A stretch of DNA of 13,228 nt, from contig DHKB01000022.1 in assembly GCA_002407045.1 (NCBI GenBank), positions 1 through 13,228 on the forward strand. Reading direction: 5' to 3'. Shown here piece by piece: positions 1 to 7,623 of the stretch. How positions within the stretch are numbered: position 1 is the first letter of the stretch; every line of letters begins with the position of its first letter. The position numbers and the translations under genes are program-made. The notes under the pieces are model-generated. The model made no database searches, was not told where the DNA came from, and saw only the letters and a program-made list of their open reading frames with translations. The DNA is from Candidatus Bruticola papionis. GTDB lineage: Bacteria > Vulcanimicrobiota > Xenobia > Xenobiales > Xenobiaceae.

Positions 1-3
1 TAT

Positions 4-12
4 CCCTCCTCG
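4..12 (-). promoter_or_regulatory. Ribosome binding site of a gene beyond the left edge
   Basis: Read on the minus strand this is CGAGGAGGG, a near-perfect Shine-Dalgarno core followed by ATA and then the window edge. A start codon would fall just outside, so another minus-strand gene probably begins there, about 100 bp after the end of hsdS. By context it could be hsdR or hsdM, but nothing of its coding sequence is visible. The rest of 1-109 holds no gene; it has only a short inverted repeat ATCGC-4 nt-GCGAT at about 17-30. Confidence 0.55.
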
Positions 13-109
13 AAAGATCGCTAGCGCGATAAAGTTTTCTCCGGGGGTATAACGAACATTTTAGCGGCTATAAATTTCATTTACGCCCGCAAATTTTGCG
101 CTGCGCACA

Positions 110-1528
110 CTAATTGAGCATAGTTTCAATTAAAGCATTTATTTGCTCAAGTTTAGCCACTATGCGTTTTTGCTCTGCTAGCGGCGGCAGCGGAATTAAA
201 AGTTTTTTTACACTATCAGCTGCTAAATTAGGCTGAGCGGTACCATTATCATATTTATCAATTTCAGAATAGAATAAAGAAGTATCAAGATACTCCATTA
301 AATATCTAGAAAATGTTTCTCCATAAGAGCTGATGCTTCTCAATATAACTAGGGAAGAAGCAATGGCCCCAACATTAAAAGGATAGCGTCCATGCTTTCC
401 TAAAGATCCTCTAATACAGAGCACAACATCTCCAAGCCTTAACTTGCCACTGCCAAGCCTGCTATATTGCTCCTTAGAGACACAAAGCAATTTTTCATCT
501 CTTACAACTGTGCGACCGTCTAAATTAACAGCACTAATAAATGGAATGCCTTCAGTATGCAAAGAAGATTTGGCAGGATAATTTTTACCCCTATCGCCAT
601 TTATTAATTTAAAAATTTCACCTAGTCTAACCCAACACCAGTTGGCGGGAATAGCGAATGGCTTATCCTCTTCTTTTATTTCCGGTAAAGGCTTCTCTTT
701 TTTAATTTTGCCAGCCTTAATAAGGGCGGCTTTTTCGGCGCGGATTTGTTCTAGTAAGTCGGTGGCCTTGCCCTCTTCGGGGCGTTGCTCTACAAGCTGG
801 CCGCGCATAGCCATATCTAGCATTTTTTGACGCAAAAACTTTAAAGCTTTATCTAAATCGGCACTATCTTTAGCTATAGTATCCACCAATTCAAGGCAAG
901 CTTCCAAAGCAACCACTATACGCTTTTGCTCAGCTAATGGCGGCAGCGGAATAGGCACTTTTTTGAGCAAAGAGTAGTGCCTAGCATATCCTAAATTTCT
1001 CAATTTAGCAGCAGTTCCAAGCATCCAAAAATAAATGTACTTAGAACATACAGCTATGCAACTGTGTAATTTTACACCCTCTGCTCCAACAATAAACGGG
1101 AAATCAATATATTTGACATTTTTTGTATGATCACCAAACAAAACTAAAGGAAGCTGTTTGACAACTTTTACAATTTCATCAGAAAAACCATCTATAAATT
1201 TTTCTCCTTGGCTAATAACCGGGTACGCTCCACTTTTATGTATATCTTTTTCTAAAACTCTATTATCAGAATACCCTACCAGATGTGTACATTCACCCAG
1301 TCTAACCCAACACCAACTATCTGGAATAGCGAAAGGATTTTCTTCCTCTTTTATTTCCGGCAAAGGTTTCTCTTTTTTTATTTTGCCTATCTTAATTAGG
1401 GCGGCTTTTTCGGCGCGGATTTGCTCGAGTAAGTCGGAAGCGTTACCCTCTTCGGGGCGTTGTTCTACAAGGAGGCCGCGCAAGGCCATATCGATAAGTT
1501 TTTGGCGTAAAAGTTTGGTATCAATCAT
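110..1528 (-). CDS. hsdS: Type I restriction-modification system specificity subunit (HsdS)
   Basis: HsdS is the DNA-recognition subunit of type I restriction-modification enzymes; each of its two target recognition domains reads half of a bipartite site while bound to HsdM and HsdR. The 472-residue product is two similar halves. A conserved region (about 1-79: LRQKLIDMALRG, then an EEGNASDLLEQIRAEKAAL helix, ending near WVRLGE) precedes target domain 1 (about 80-190) and the motif IPLPPLAEQKRIV. The same order follows: conserved region about 231-304, target domain 2 about 305-444, and IPLPPLAEQKRIV again near the C-terminus. I chose the ATG at 1528 because homologues typically begin MxTKxLRQK; an in-frame GTG at 1561 would add 11 residues. 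Neither has a strong ribosome binding site. No hsdM or hsdR lies in the window. Family assignment is secure; the DNA target cannot be read from sequence. Confidence 0.93.
   Translation of the reverse strand: MIDTKLLRQKLIDMALRGLLVEQRPEEGNASDLLEQIRAEKAALIKIGKIKKEKPLPEIKEEENPFAIPDSWCWVRLGECTHLVGYSDNRVLEKDIHKSGAYPVISQGEKFIDGFSDEIVKVVKQLPLVLFGDHTKNVKYIDFPFIVGAEGVKLHSCIAVCSKYIYFWMLGTAAKLRNLGYARHYSLLKKVPIPLPPLAEQKRIVVALEACLELVDTIAKDSADLDKALKFLRQKMLDMAMRGQLVEQRPEEGKATDLLEQIRAEKAALIKAGKIKKEKPLPEIKEEDKPFAIPANWCWVRLGEIFKLINGDRGKNYPAKSSLHTEGIPFISAVNLDGRTVVRDEKLLCVSKEQYSRLGSGKLRLGDVVLCIRGSLGKHGRYPFNVGAIASSLVILRSISSYGETFSRYLMEYLDTSLFYSEIDKYDNGTAQPNLAADSVKKLLIPLPPLAEQKRIVAKLEQINALIETMLN
642..835 (-). repeat. 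Internal direct repeat of hsdS, copy encoding the second conserved region
   Basis: This segment matches about 1317-1510 at roughly 85% by eye. The longest exact run I find is 26 bp at 723-748, equal to 1398-1423. The offset is 675 bp, exactly 225 codons, so the copies are in frame. A second, shorter repeat pair (from 159 and from 915, offset 756 bp, 252 codons) encodes IPLPPLAEQKRIV. Each target-recognition segment is therefore bracketed by homologous DNA. Confidence 0.85.
1317..1510 (-). repeat. Internal direct repeat of hsdS, N-terminal copy
   Basis: This is the partner of the repeat at 642-835 and encodes the first conserved region of HsdS. It shares the 26-bp exact core at 1398-1423 and a 17-bp identical stretch, CCCTCTTCGGGGCGTTG, at about 1446-1462. 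The difference between copies is mostly at synonymous or conservative positions, as expected for an old in-frame duplication kept similar by function or recombination. Confidence 0.85.
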
Positions 1529-1632
1529 AGGCGCCAAGTTCGTATAAAACCAAGTTTTCACCTATCGAAAGCTAACGCCTTAGGCTGGTAGTGAAAAAAG
1601 GTAGTAACCTACTACGCAAGAAAGTGCGAAAT

Positions 1633-3573
1633 ATGTCTTTAGTAAAATTAGAGCAAGTTGCTCGTCAGTTTTTAACAGAGCCTATTTGGCAAAATATTTC
1701 TTTAGATATAAGTGCTTCTGAGCGTTTAGGTATTATCGGCGCCAACGGTTGTGGCAAAACTAGTTTGTTGCGCGTTATTGGCAAATTGGATGAGCCAGAC
1801 TACGGACAAGCCATTTTTAGTCAGGGCTTAACTATTGGTTGGTTGCCCCAAACTCCTCAATTTGATGACAGTTTAACTATTCGCGAAACAATTATGCGAT
1901 CGCAGCAGCACGTTTTAGACATGTTAGCCGCCTACGAAAAAGCTTGCGAAGCTTATAGTATCGATCCTTCTTCGGAAAACGAACGCCAAGTTGAACACTT
2001 AAGCAATGTTTTAAATGCTTCCCAAGCTTGGGAGCTCAATACTCGCATTGAGAATATGATTTCTCAACTCAACTTAGAAAATATTACTGAACCTATTGGC
2101 AATTTATCGCAAGGAACCCGCAAAAAAGTAGCTATTTGCATAGCCTTTTTGGATAATCCCCAATTATTGCTTTTAGATGAACCTACTAACCATTTAGATA
2201 CAGTCACTATCGATTGGCTAGAAACTCAACTCAATGCCTTTAAAGGCGCCGTGGTTATGGTTACTCACGATCGCTACTTTTTGGATCGCACCGTCAATCG
2301 CATTTTAGAAATAGATAAAGGAATAGGCCGCCTTTATGAGGGCAATTATGCCAAATATTTGGAAGAAAAAGCTCATTTTATAGAGTTGAATCAAGCGGAA
2401 ACGGAAAAACGGGCCAACTTAATTAGACAAGAAATGGAATGGTTTAAGCGCGGAGCTAGAGCTAGATCTACTAAACAAAAAGCTCGCCAAGAGCGCTTAG
2501 CTGAACTGCTAGAAATTCAGCAAAAGCAAAAATCTTTATTGAATAAAGCTCAGGAAGTAACTTTTAATCAATTCCAGTCCTCCAACCGCTTAGGTACCAA
2601 AGGCATTGATCTTTGCTCAGTAAGTAAAGCTTACGAAGGGCGCACTTTATTTAAAGATTTTTCACTCAAAATCGGCAAAGGAGCCCGTCTGGGGTTCGTG
2701 GGAGCCAATGGTTGCGGTAAAACTACTTTACTCAACATTATTGCCGAAACGATTAAGCCGGACAGCGGACATGTAGAAGTAGGCGAAACGATTAGGCGCG
2801 GTTACTATACTCAAACTGCCGAAGACGATAATGAAAACCAAACTATTATCGATTATTTACGCGAAAGCGGAGACTATATGACTTTGGCCGACGGACGGCG
2901 CGTCAGTGCTGAAAGTTTGTTGGAGCAATTTTTGTTTCCTCGCCCTATGCAACACAGTTTGGTAAGCAAACTTTCCGGAGGCGAACGTAAAAGATTGCGT
3001 TTATTGCGTCTTTTAATGAGCGGCCCCAATTGCTTACTTTTAGACGAGCCGACCAACGATCTAGATATTCCCACTTTGGTAAGGTTGGAAGCTTGGCTAG
3101 ACGATTATCCTAATATTGTAATTATTGTCAGCCACGATCGCTATTTTCTCGATCGTTGCGCCGATAGGCTTTTCTATTTTGGCAATGGCAAAATTCAGGA
3201 GTTTGCTGGCGACTACGAAACTTTGCGCGAGCATATCAATAAGCAAGCCGAAGACCAAGCCCGTCAACAAAAAATGCTTAAAGAAGAAGCCGAGCGAGCC
3301 CAGAAAGCCATTCAAGAGCCAGCAATTCAAGCTGCCCCTAAAGCTGCTCCTCCTAAAAAGAAGAAACTTTCTTACAAGCAAAGCACCCGCTTAAAAGAAT
3401 TGGAAAATTTAATTGAGCAAAATGACGAGCGCTTAGAACAAATAAAGCAACTTCTGGCTAATCCTTCCGATAATGCTGAAGAAATGACTAAAGCTTACCG
3501 AGACTTTGAAATTATTCAAGCTAACCTTGATAAATATATGAGTGAATGGGAAGAGTTAGCCTCTTTAGCCTAA
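1633..3573 (+). CDS. uup: ABC-F family ATPase, Uup type
   Basis: This is a soluble tandem-ATPase ABC-F protein with no transmembrane domain; family members act on ribosomes or, for Uup, on branched DNA and ribosomes. From the ATG the product has 646 residues. The first nucleotide-binding domain has Walker A GANGCGKTS (about 36-44), signature LSQGTRKK (about 158) and Walker B LLLLDEPTNHLD (about 178-189). The second has GANGCGKTT (about 357-365), LSGGERKR (about 447) and LLLDEPTNDLD (about 468). Both carry the SHDRYFLD/THDRYFLD switch. A basic linker (about 230-315, with EWFKRGARARSTKQKARQ) joins them. After a Pro/Ala/Lys hinge (about 563-578), a coiled-coil tail (KLSYKQSTRLKELENLIEQ onward) is characteristic of Uup and argues against an antibiotic-resistance ABC-F. 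I chose the ATG at 1633; an in-frame GTG at 1591 would add 14 residues. Both have weak ribosome binding sites. Confidence 0.9.
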   Translation: MSLVKLEQVARQFLTEPIWQNISLDISASERLGIIGANGCGKTSLLRVIGKLDEPDYGQAIFSQGLTIGWLPQTPQFDDSLTIRETIMRSQQHVLDMLAAYEKACEAYSIDPSSENERQVEHLSNVLNASQAWELNTRIENMISQLNLENITEPIGNLSQGTRKKVAICIAFLDNPQLLLLDEPTNHLDTVTIDWLETQLNAFKGAVVMVTHDRYFLDRTVNRILEIDKGIGRLYEGNYAKYLEEKAHFIELNQAETEKRANLIRQEMEWFKRGARARSTKQKARQERLAELLEIQQKQKSLLNKAQEVTFNQFQSSNRLGTKGIDLCSVSKAYEGRTLFKDFSLKIGKGARLGFVGANGCGKTTLLNIIAETIKPDSGHVEVGETIRRGYYTQTAEDDNENQTIIDYLRESGDYMTLADGRRVSAESLLEQFLFPRPMQHSLVSKLSGGERKRLRLLRLLMSGPNCLLLDEPTNDLDIPTLVRLEAWLDDYPNIVIIVSHDRYFLDRCADRLFYFGNGKIQEFAGDYETLREHINKQAEDQARQQKMLKEEAERAQKAIQEPAIQAAPKAAPPKKKKLSYKQSTRLKELENLIEQNDERLEQIKQLLANPSDNAEEMTKAYRDFEIIQANLDKYMSEWEELASLA

Positions 3574-3588
3574 GAGAAAAAGCTAAAA

Positions 3589-3622
3589 CCTGCCTTCACT
3601 ATTGAAAAATAAAGAAGGCAGG
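3589..3622 (+). terminator. Hairpin downstream of the ABC-F gene, possible terminator
   Basis: CCTGCCTTC (3589-3597) and GAAGGCAGG (3614-3622) form a perfect 9-bp stem with a 16-nt loop, 15 bp after the ABC-F stop codon. No T-run follows on the plus strand, so intrinsic termination would be weak. The minus-strand side is T-rich, but no minus gene ends here. It may mark the 3' end of the ABC-F transcript. Confidence 0.4.
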
Positions 3623-3717
3623 CAAAGCGGCCGTTTATCAAGAATTTGATTGGATAAATCTTTAGGGATGTTTGGGTTAAGGCAGCAATGCCAACGTAAA
3701 CAATAAAACGGAGAACA

Positions 3718-5535
3718 ATGGATCTTCCCAATATACAAGACTTACAGGACAAGTACACAAAAATAGTCAGCGAAAATAGACGAAATTTAGTTCGCTTGCG
3801 CAACTCCAAGTTGATTATAGGTGTGACCGACCGCTTAGATGCAGCCATTTCTAGTTTAGAGTTGGTCAGCAAAATTTTTGTTGATACTTTAGTAGGTCGT
3901 CTGAATGCCAAGAAAGCGGCCATCTTTATTACCGATGTGAAAAAAGGCAACAGCCCTTACAATCGCTTACAACCTGAAGATACGGAAGATCCTATTTACC
4001 ATTACCTAGGCAAGCTTACCAACAGTATAAGTAATACTGATAATGATGGCAAAGTTTTCCGCTGTGTCTATCAAATAAACTTAGACATCTCCCAAAAAGA
4101 TTTTACTTTTTTGCCCAATATGCAAGGCATGTTTTGGCTTGACGCTTGCAACGGCCATCCTTTCTCTACTATAGACGAAGTTAGTGGCTGCCATGCTTCC
4201 CTTTATGCTGATAGCTTAGCCGAATGCAATTTAGAAAATTTGGGTTTATATTACTGGATTCCCCTCCTCCACCGTTTAGATAACTCCGTTATAGGCATTA
4301 TTGGCCTAGATATTTCCGAGCCAGAACCTTTGGAAGCGGAGTTTATCGAACAACTGACCGCGCAGGGAGCGCGGGCTTTGCGCAATACTATGTGGTATAA
4401 GCAATTGGAAGCTTCCCGCATAGCTTTAGCTCGTCAGGTTCACAAATTAGAAACTCTTTACGACGTCGGTAAAGCTCTAAGCGCTATCGACGACCGCAAC
4501 CACCTTTTAAAAGATATTCTTAAATATGCTGCCGGTATCGTCAGAGCCCAAAAAGGCTCCATCATGCTCTTGGAAGAATCTACTGGCGATTTAGTAGTAT
4601 CAGTGGTTCACGGTATCGATCCAGATACAGAAGACAAAATTTTGCGCGGCGTTTATAAAACGCGCAGTTTTAAAATGGGCGAAGGCATAGCTGGCCAAGT
4701 AGCCAAAACCAGACTTCCAGTTATTATTAACAATACAGCCGACGACCCGACTTTCGTGCGCAACGCCTCTTCTAATGTATCTTCTATTATGTGCGTTCCT
4801 TTAGTAGTGCATGACGATTTACAAGGCGTTTTAAATATTACCAACAAAGAGATGGGCGCCCCCTTTACTAGCGACGATTTGCAAATAATTTTGCAAGTAG
4901 CCGACCAAGCGGCTGTAGCTCTTTATAATGCCCACCTCTACGAATTGGCCGTCACCGATGGTTTAACCAAAGTATTTATTAGACGCCATTTCTTCTCCAA
5001 GTTTTCAGAAGAAATTCGCCGTGTCAATCGCAGCCAAGCCAACTTGAGCTTGCTTATGCTCGATATCGACTTCTTTAAAAGCGTCAATGATACTTACGGC
5101 CACCAGTGCGGCGACTACGTACTTTACGAAGTGGCCTCAGTCTTGCGCAATGCTTTGCGCGATGTAGACATTATAGGACGTTATGGTGGCGAGGAATTTG
5201 CCGTCTTGCTAATAGATTCCGGCATAGAAGGTGCCATGCGTGCCTCTTGCCGGATTCAACGTGCTTTGGAAGAGCACCAATTCACTTGGAAAATTGAAGG
5301 TGCAGACGAACCTGTAGAATTGCGCATTTCTGTCAGTATTGGTGTTTCTTGCCATCCTGATCACGGCGCCACCCAAAGCGAGCTTATTAAAGCTGCTGAT
5401 GCTGCGCTGTACTATTCCAAAAATCATGGACGCAACCGCACTACTGCATATAGCGAAGAGGTAAGCGCATTTATGGAGACTTTAAAAAAGAAAGAACTAG
5501 AAATGGTTGATCCAGTAGATCCTAATACCAATTAG
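3718..5535 (+). CDS. GAF-GGDEF protein, predicted diguanylate cyclase
   Basis: The predicted reaction is 2 GTP to cyclic di-GMP. The 605-residue protein has no signal peptide or membrane segment, so it is probably cytoplasmic. Residues about 35-230 look like a divergent GAF-type sensor; residues about 245-408 are a clearer GAF domain (with GEGIAGQVAKTRLPVIINN and SIMCVPLVVHDDLQGVLNI). The GGDEF domain spans about 410-580: the metal-binding LDIDFFKSVNDTYGH segment (about 448-462), the active site GGEEF (490-494) with an allowed E for D, and an inhibitory RxxD site (RDVD, 481-484) exactly five residues before it. Catalytic and product-feedback residues are therefore both present. A GGAG motif four bases before the ATG supports the start. 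The gene stands alone on the plus strand and converges on the HD-GYP-like operon. The input ligand of the GAF domains is unknown. Confidence 0.92.
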   Translation: MDLPNIQDLQDKYTKIVSENRRNLVRLRNSKLIIGVTDRLDAAISSLELVSKIFVDTLVGRLNAKKAAIFITDVKKGNSPYNRLQPEDTEDPIYHYLGKLTNSISNTDNDGKVFRCVYQINLDISQKDFTFLPNMQGMFWLDACNGHPFSTIDEVSGCHASLYADSLAECNLENLGLYYWIPLLHRLDNSVIGIIGLDISEPEPLEAEFIEQLTAQGARALRNTMWYKQLEASRIALARQVHKLETLYDVGKALSAIDDRNHLLKDILKYAAGIVRAQKGSIMLLEESTGDLVVSVVHGIDPDTEDKILRGVYKTRSFKMGEGIAGQVAKTRLPVIINNTADDPTFVRNASSNVSSIMCVPLVVHDDLQGVLNITNKEMGAPFTSDDLQIILQVADQAAVALYNAHLYELAVTDGLTKVFIRRHFFSKFSEEIRRVNRSQANLSLLMLDIDFFKSVNDTYGHQCGDYVLYEVASVLRNALRDVDIIGRYGGEEFAVLLIDSGIEGAMRASCRIQRALEEHQFTWKIEGADEPVELRISVSIGVSCHPDHGATQSELIKAADAALYYSKNHGRNRTTAYSEEVSAFMETLKKKELEMVDPVDPNTN

Positions 5536-5547
5536 CCCTTAAAGTGG

Positions 5548-5584
5548 AGCTTGGCAACTGAGAGAGAGCAAAAGTTGCCAAGCT
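5548..5584. terminator. Bidirectional terminator hairpin between convergent genes
   Basis: AGCTTGGCAACT (5548-5559) and AGTTGCCAAGCT (5573-5584) make a perfect 12-bp stem with a 13-nt loop. It lies 12 bp past the GGDEF stop codon and 19 bp past the stop of the convergent TPR gene. The plus-strand side continues TATTTAC, a poor T-tract. Position and symmetry suggest that it serves both transcripts. Confidence 0.8.
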
Positions 5585-5603
5585 TATTTACAAAAAATAA
5601 TCT

Positions 5604-6986
5604 TTAAGGCTTGGAAGCAAAGAAGTTGCGCCATTCATTATAAGCTTGGGCAGCTTTTTGTTTATCTTTAGCCAAAGAATACACATAAGCTAAGTTATAA
5701 TAAACTGGCTCATATTGAGTGCGAAGCTGTTCGTTATTCGTTACAACTTCATGAACCAAAGCTCTAGCTTTTTGAGCAAATTCTACAGCGCCTTTATTGT
5801 TGCCGTTTTTGCTATATAAAACTGATAAATTATGACAAATAGAAATATCTTTCGGCTGCTCTTTATACAATTCTTGGTAATAAGCCAGAGCCGAAGCAGT
5901 TTCGCCCAAAGAAGCCAAAGTTAAAGCCAAGTAATTTTTATTGACTAAACTGAGTGTCCCAAGCTCTTGTTGATTAAGAAGCCCGCTGCCATCTTTTATT
6001 TCATTATCTGCCGAAGCCAGATAAATCATTTCTCCAACTTTATTAAAACTTGCCTTGGCTTCGCTCAGACGTCGATTACGATAAAGAGAGACGGCATAGA
6101 GAAATTCGGCTAAAGGATTTTCGGGAAATTTATCAGTTAACGCAGCCAAAGTTAAGATATCGGCTTCCCCCTGGGAAAAGACTCGATAAACAGCCACATT
6201 TAGGTCGGCCAAGTTGAGATCGTCTTGAGCTTCACTCCAGCAAGCTTCAGCTCTTTTATAGTGGCCAACTTGCCAATTTAAGACGCCCAAATTGTTGACT
6301 AACAATGGATTTTTAGGCTGAAGTTCTATAGCTTCATGTAAAACAATCTCAGCTTGAGAAGGCTCATTTTTAGTTTGATACAAAGATGCCAAAGTTAAAG
6401 AAGCAGAAATATTGTCCTTTTGCAAATGCAAAGCTTGTTTTAACTTGGCTTCGGCTGAAGTCAAATTGCCCAAACGGTAGTCTAAAAAACCGCTAAAAGC
6501 CAAAAATTGAGCATTTCTGGCCCAAGAAGAAGCTGGCAATTTTCCAATAATATGTTCCGCCTCAGTCCAATATCCCAAATGGCTTAAACATACAGCTTTA
6601 TTAAAAAGGACTAGCTCTTCTTCAGGCTCAGAAACCAAATATAAATTGTAAAGTGCTAAAGCTTTGTAATAATGGCCCAAACGATATTCAGCCAGCCCCC
6701 AATAAGGCAGAACTTCGATTCTAGCTGAATCTAAAGCGTAAGCTTGATTGTATAAAGTTACAGCTCTTTCCAATTGCCCTTGACGTTGCAAAGACTTACC
6801 TTCTTGAAAAAGTTGTTTTATCTCCCAAGACGAATCAAAAGCCGCTTGCCCAAAAGGAAGAGATAAAGAAGAGTTATGGCCAACCTTATCAGCTTCATTT
6901 TTAGGCGCAGCCCAAACACTTTCGGCATTAAATCCGGCCAAACAGACAGCAAGCGCTCCAGTCCACAAGATAGCTTTATATTTCAT
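5604..6986 (-). CDS. Exported tetratricopeptide-repeat protein
   Basis: This 460-residue protein begins with a signal peptide: short basic start MKYK, hydrophobic core about 5-19, likely signal peptidase cleavage near VWA-AP (26/27). A Cys at 15 (LAVC) is not a good lipobox because Val precedes it. The mature part is mostly TPR helices: clear units at about 57-90 (with GQLERAVTLYNQAYALDS), 91-124, 158-191 (GNLTSAEAKLKQALHLQ), 192-259, 351-385, 388-417 and about 425-457. The segment about 270-340 is more divergent. TPR proteins are scaffolds for protein contacts; an extracytoplasmic role is inferred from the signal peptide. The start codon overlaps the stop of the upstream gene as ATGA, which implies translational coupling with the 202-residue protein. 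The partner and pathway cannot be named from sequence. Confidence 0.88.
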   Translation of the reverse strand: MKYKAILWTGALAVCLAGFNAESVWAAPKNEADKVGHNSSLSLPFGQAAFDSSWEIKQLFQEGKSLQRQGQLERAVTLYNQAYALDSARIEVLPYWGLAEYRLGHYYKALALYNLYLVSEPEEELVLFNKAVCLSHLGYWTEAEHIIGKLPASSWARNAQFLAFSGFLDYRLGNLTSAEAKLKQALHLQKDNISASLTLASLYQTKNEPSQAEIVLHEAIELQPKNPLLVNNLGVLNWQVGHYKRAEACWSEAQDDLNLADLNVAVYRVFSQGEADILTLAALTDKFPENPLAEFLYAVSLYRNRRLSEAKASFNKVGEMIYLASADNEIKDGSGLLNQQELGTLSLVNKNYLALTLASLGETASALAYYQELYKEQPKDISICHNLSVLYSKNGNNKGAVEFAQKARALVHEVVTNNEQLRTQYEPVYYNLAYVYSLAKDKQKAAQAYNEWRNFFASKP

Positions 6987-7591
6987 AATATTTGACTTTC
7001 CAAAGATTCAATAGAAGTGGCTAGAGCTTCAAAATTTTGCAAAATATTTTTCCATTTGGCAATTTCTAAATCTTGAGGCCGTAAATTTTTTATAGTTAAG
7101 CGTAAATAATGAGCATTGGAAGTGAGACGGCAGAAAGGCCAAAGCTCTTTTAATTGCAAGACATTTTCCGACTTCTGAAAAAAAACTTTTGCCACCTCTG
7201 GTTCAGTGCTAAAAGCGTGTAAATTGGCAAAATCCTTCAGCTTATCAGTGAGCGAAAAACGCGATCCCACTAAGCTCAAATCTTCACCAGCGCTAAACTG
7301 ACGCACTAACAAAGAAAAATTTAAGGGCATGGCCTGGCGAAATTCAGCTATTACCAAACATTGGCCGTGGCTGCCACAAGGCACAGTTTCTAAGGCAAAA
7401 CGACGCCCTAGGCGTTTGCCCACCAGACAAGGCCACAAAAAATAATGTTTTTCCACGTTGGCTAAGTGTTCAAAACCGGCAGGCATAATAACTTTACCAC
7501 CATGAGCTTTGTTTTCTTGCAAACGTTTAACTTGAGGCGCTTCTATTTCTTGAGCCATAGCTTCAATAAGATGTTCGACTGCCTGAAACAT
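6983..7591 (-). CDS. Hypothetical protein, 202 residues, between HD-GYP-like and TPR genes
   Basis: I do not recognise this protein. A strong GGAGGT five bases before the ATG, the 32-bp spacing after the HD-GYP-like gene and the 4-bp ATGA overlap with the TPR gene make it a real gene in a three-gene operon. It has no signal peptide or membrane segment. Residues about 45-100 are rich in hydrophobic strands and contain HYFLWPCLVGKRLGRRF; about 120-160 read FANLHAFSTEPEVAKVFFQ, then a Leu-rich stretch; about 165-202 look helical. The strand-then-helix second half loosely resembles uncharacterised proteins in which an FDxxFxV-like motif precedes a helix, but this is only an impression. It could be a cytoplasmic partner of either neighbour. 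Confidence 0.8.
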   Translation of the reverse strand: MFQAVEHLIEAMAQEIEAPQVKRLQENKAHGGKVIMPAGFEHLANVEKHYFLWPCLVGKRLGRRFALETVPCGSHGQCLVIAEFRQAMPLNFSLLVRQFSAGEDLSLVGSRFSLTDKLKDFANLHAFSTEPEVAKVFFQKSENVLQLKELWPFCRLTSNAHYLRLTIKNLRPQDLEIAKWKNILQNFEALATSIESLESQIL

Positions 7592-7623
7592 AAGCGACCT
7601 CCGGTTATAGAAAATAAAGCCAA

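Noticed and set aside
642..1547. Plus-strand open frames inside hsdS
   Set aside because: They occupy the repeated conserved regions in antisense; their similarity to each other only reflects the hsdS repeat.
3097..3394. Open frames on both strands inside the 3' part of the ABC-F gene and beyond
   Set aside because: They lie within a clear coding sequence, lack ribosome binding sites and resemble no protein.
3668..3706. 12-codon reading frame just before the GGDEF gene, a possible leader peptide
   Set aside because: No properly spaced ribosome binding site and no attenuator structure linked to it; probably chance.
3574..3717. Possible cyclic di-GMP riboswitch ahead of the GGDEF gene
   Set aside because: I find no GEMM-like conserved core; only a 9-bp hairpin belonging to the 3' end of the ABC-F gene and a weak 6-bp inverted repeat TTTATC/GATAAA.
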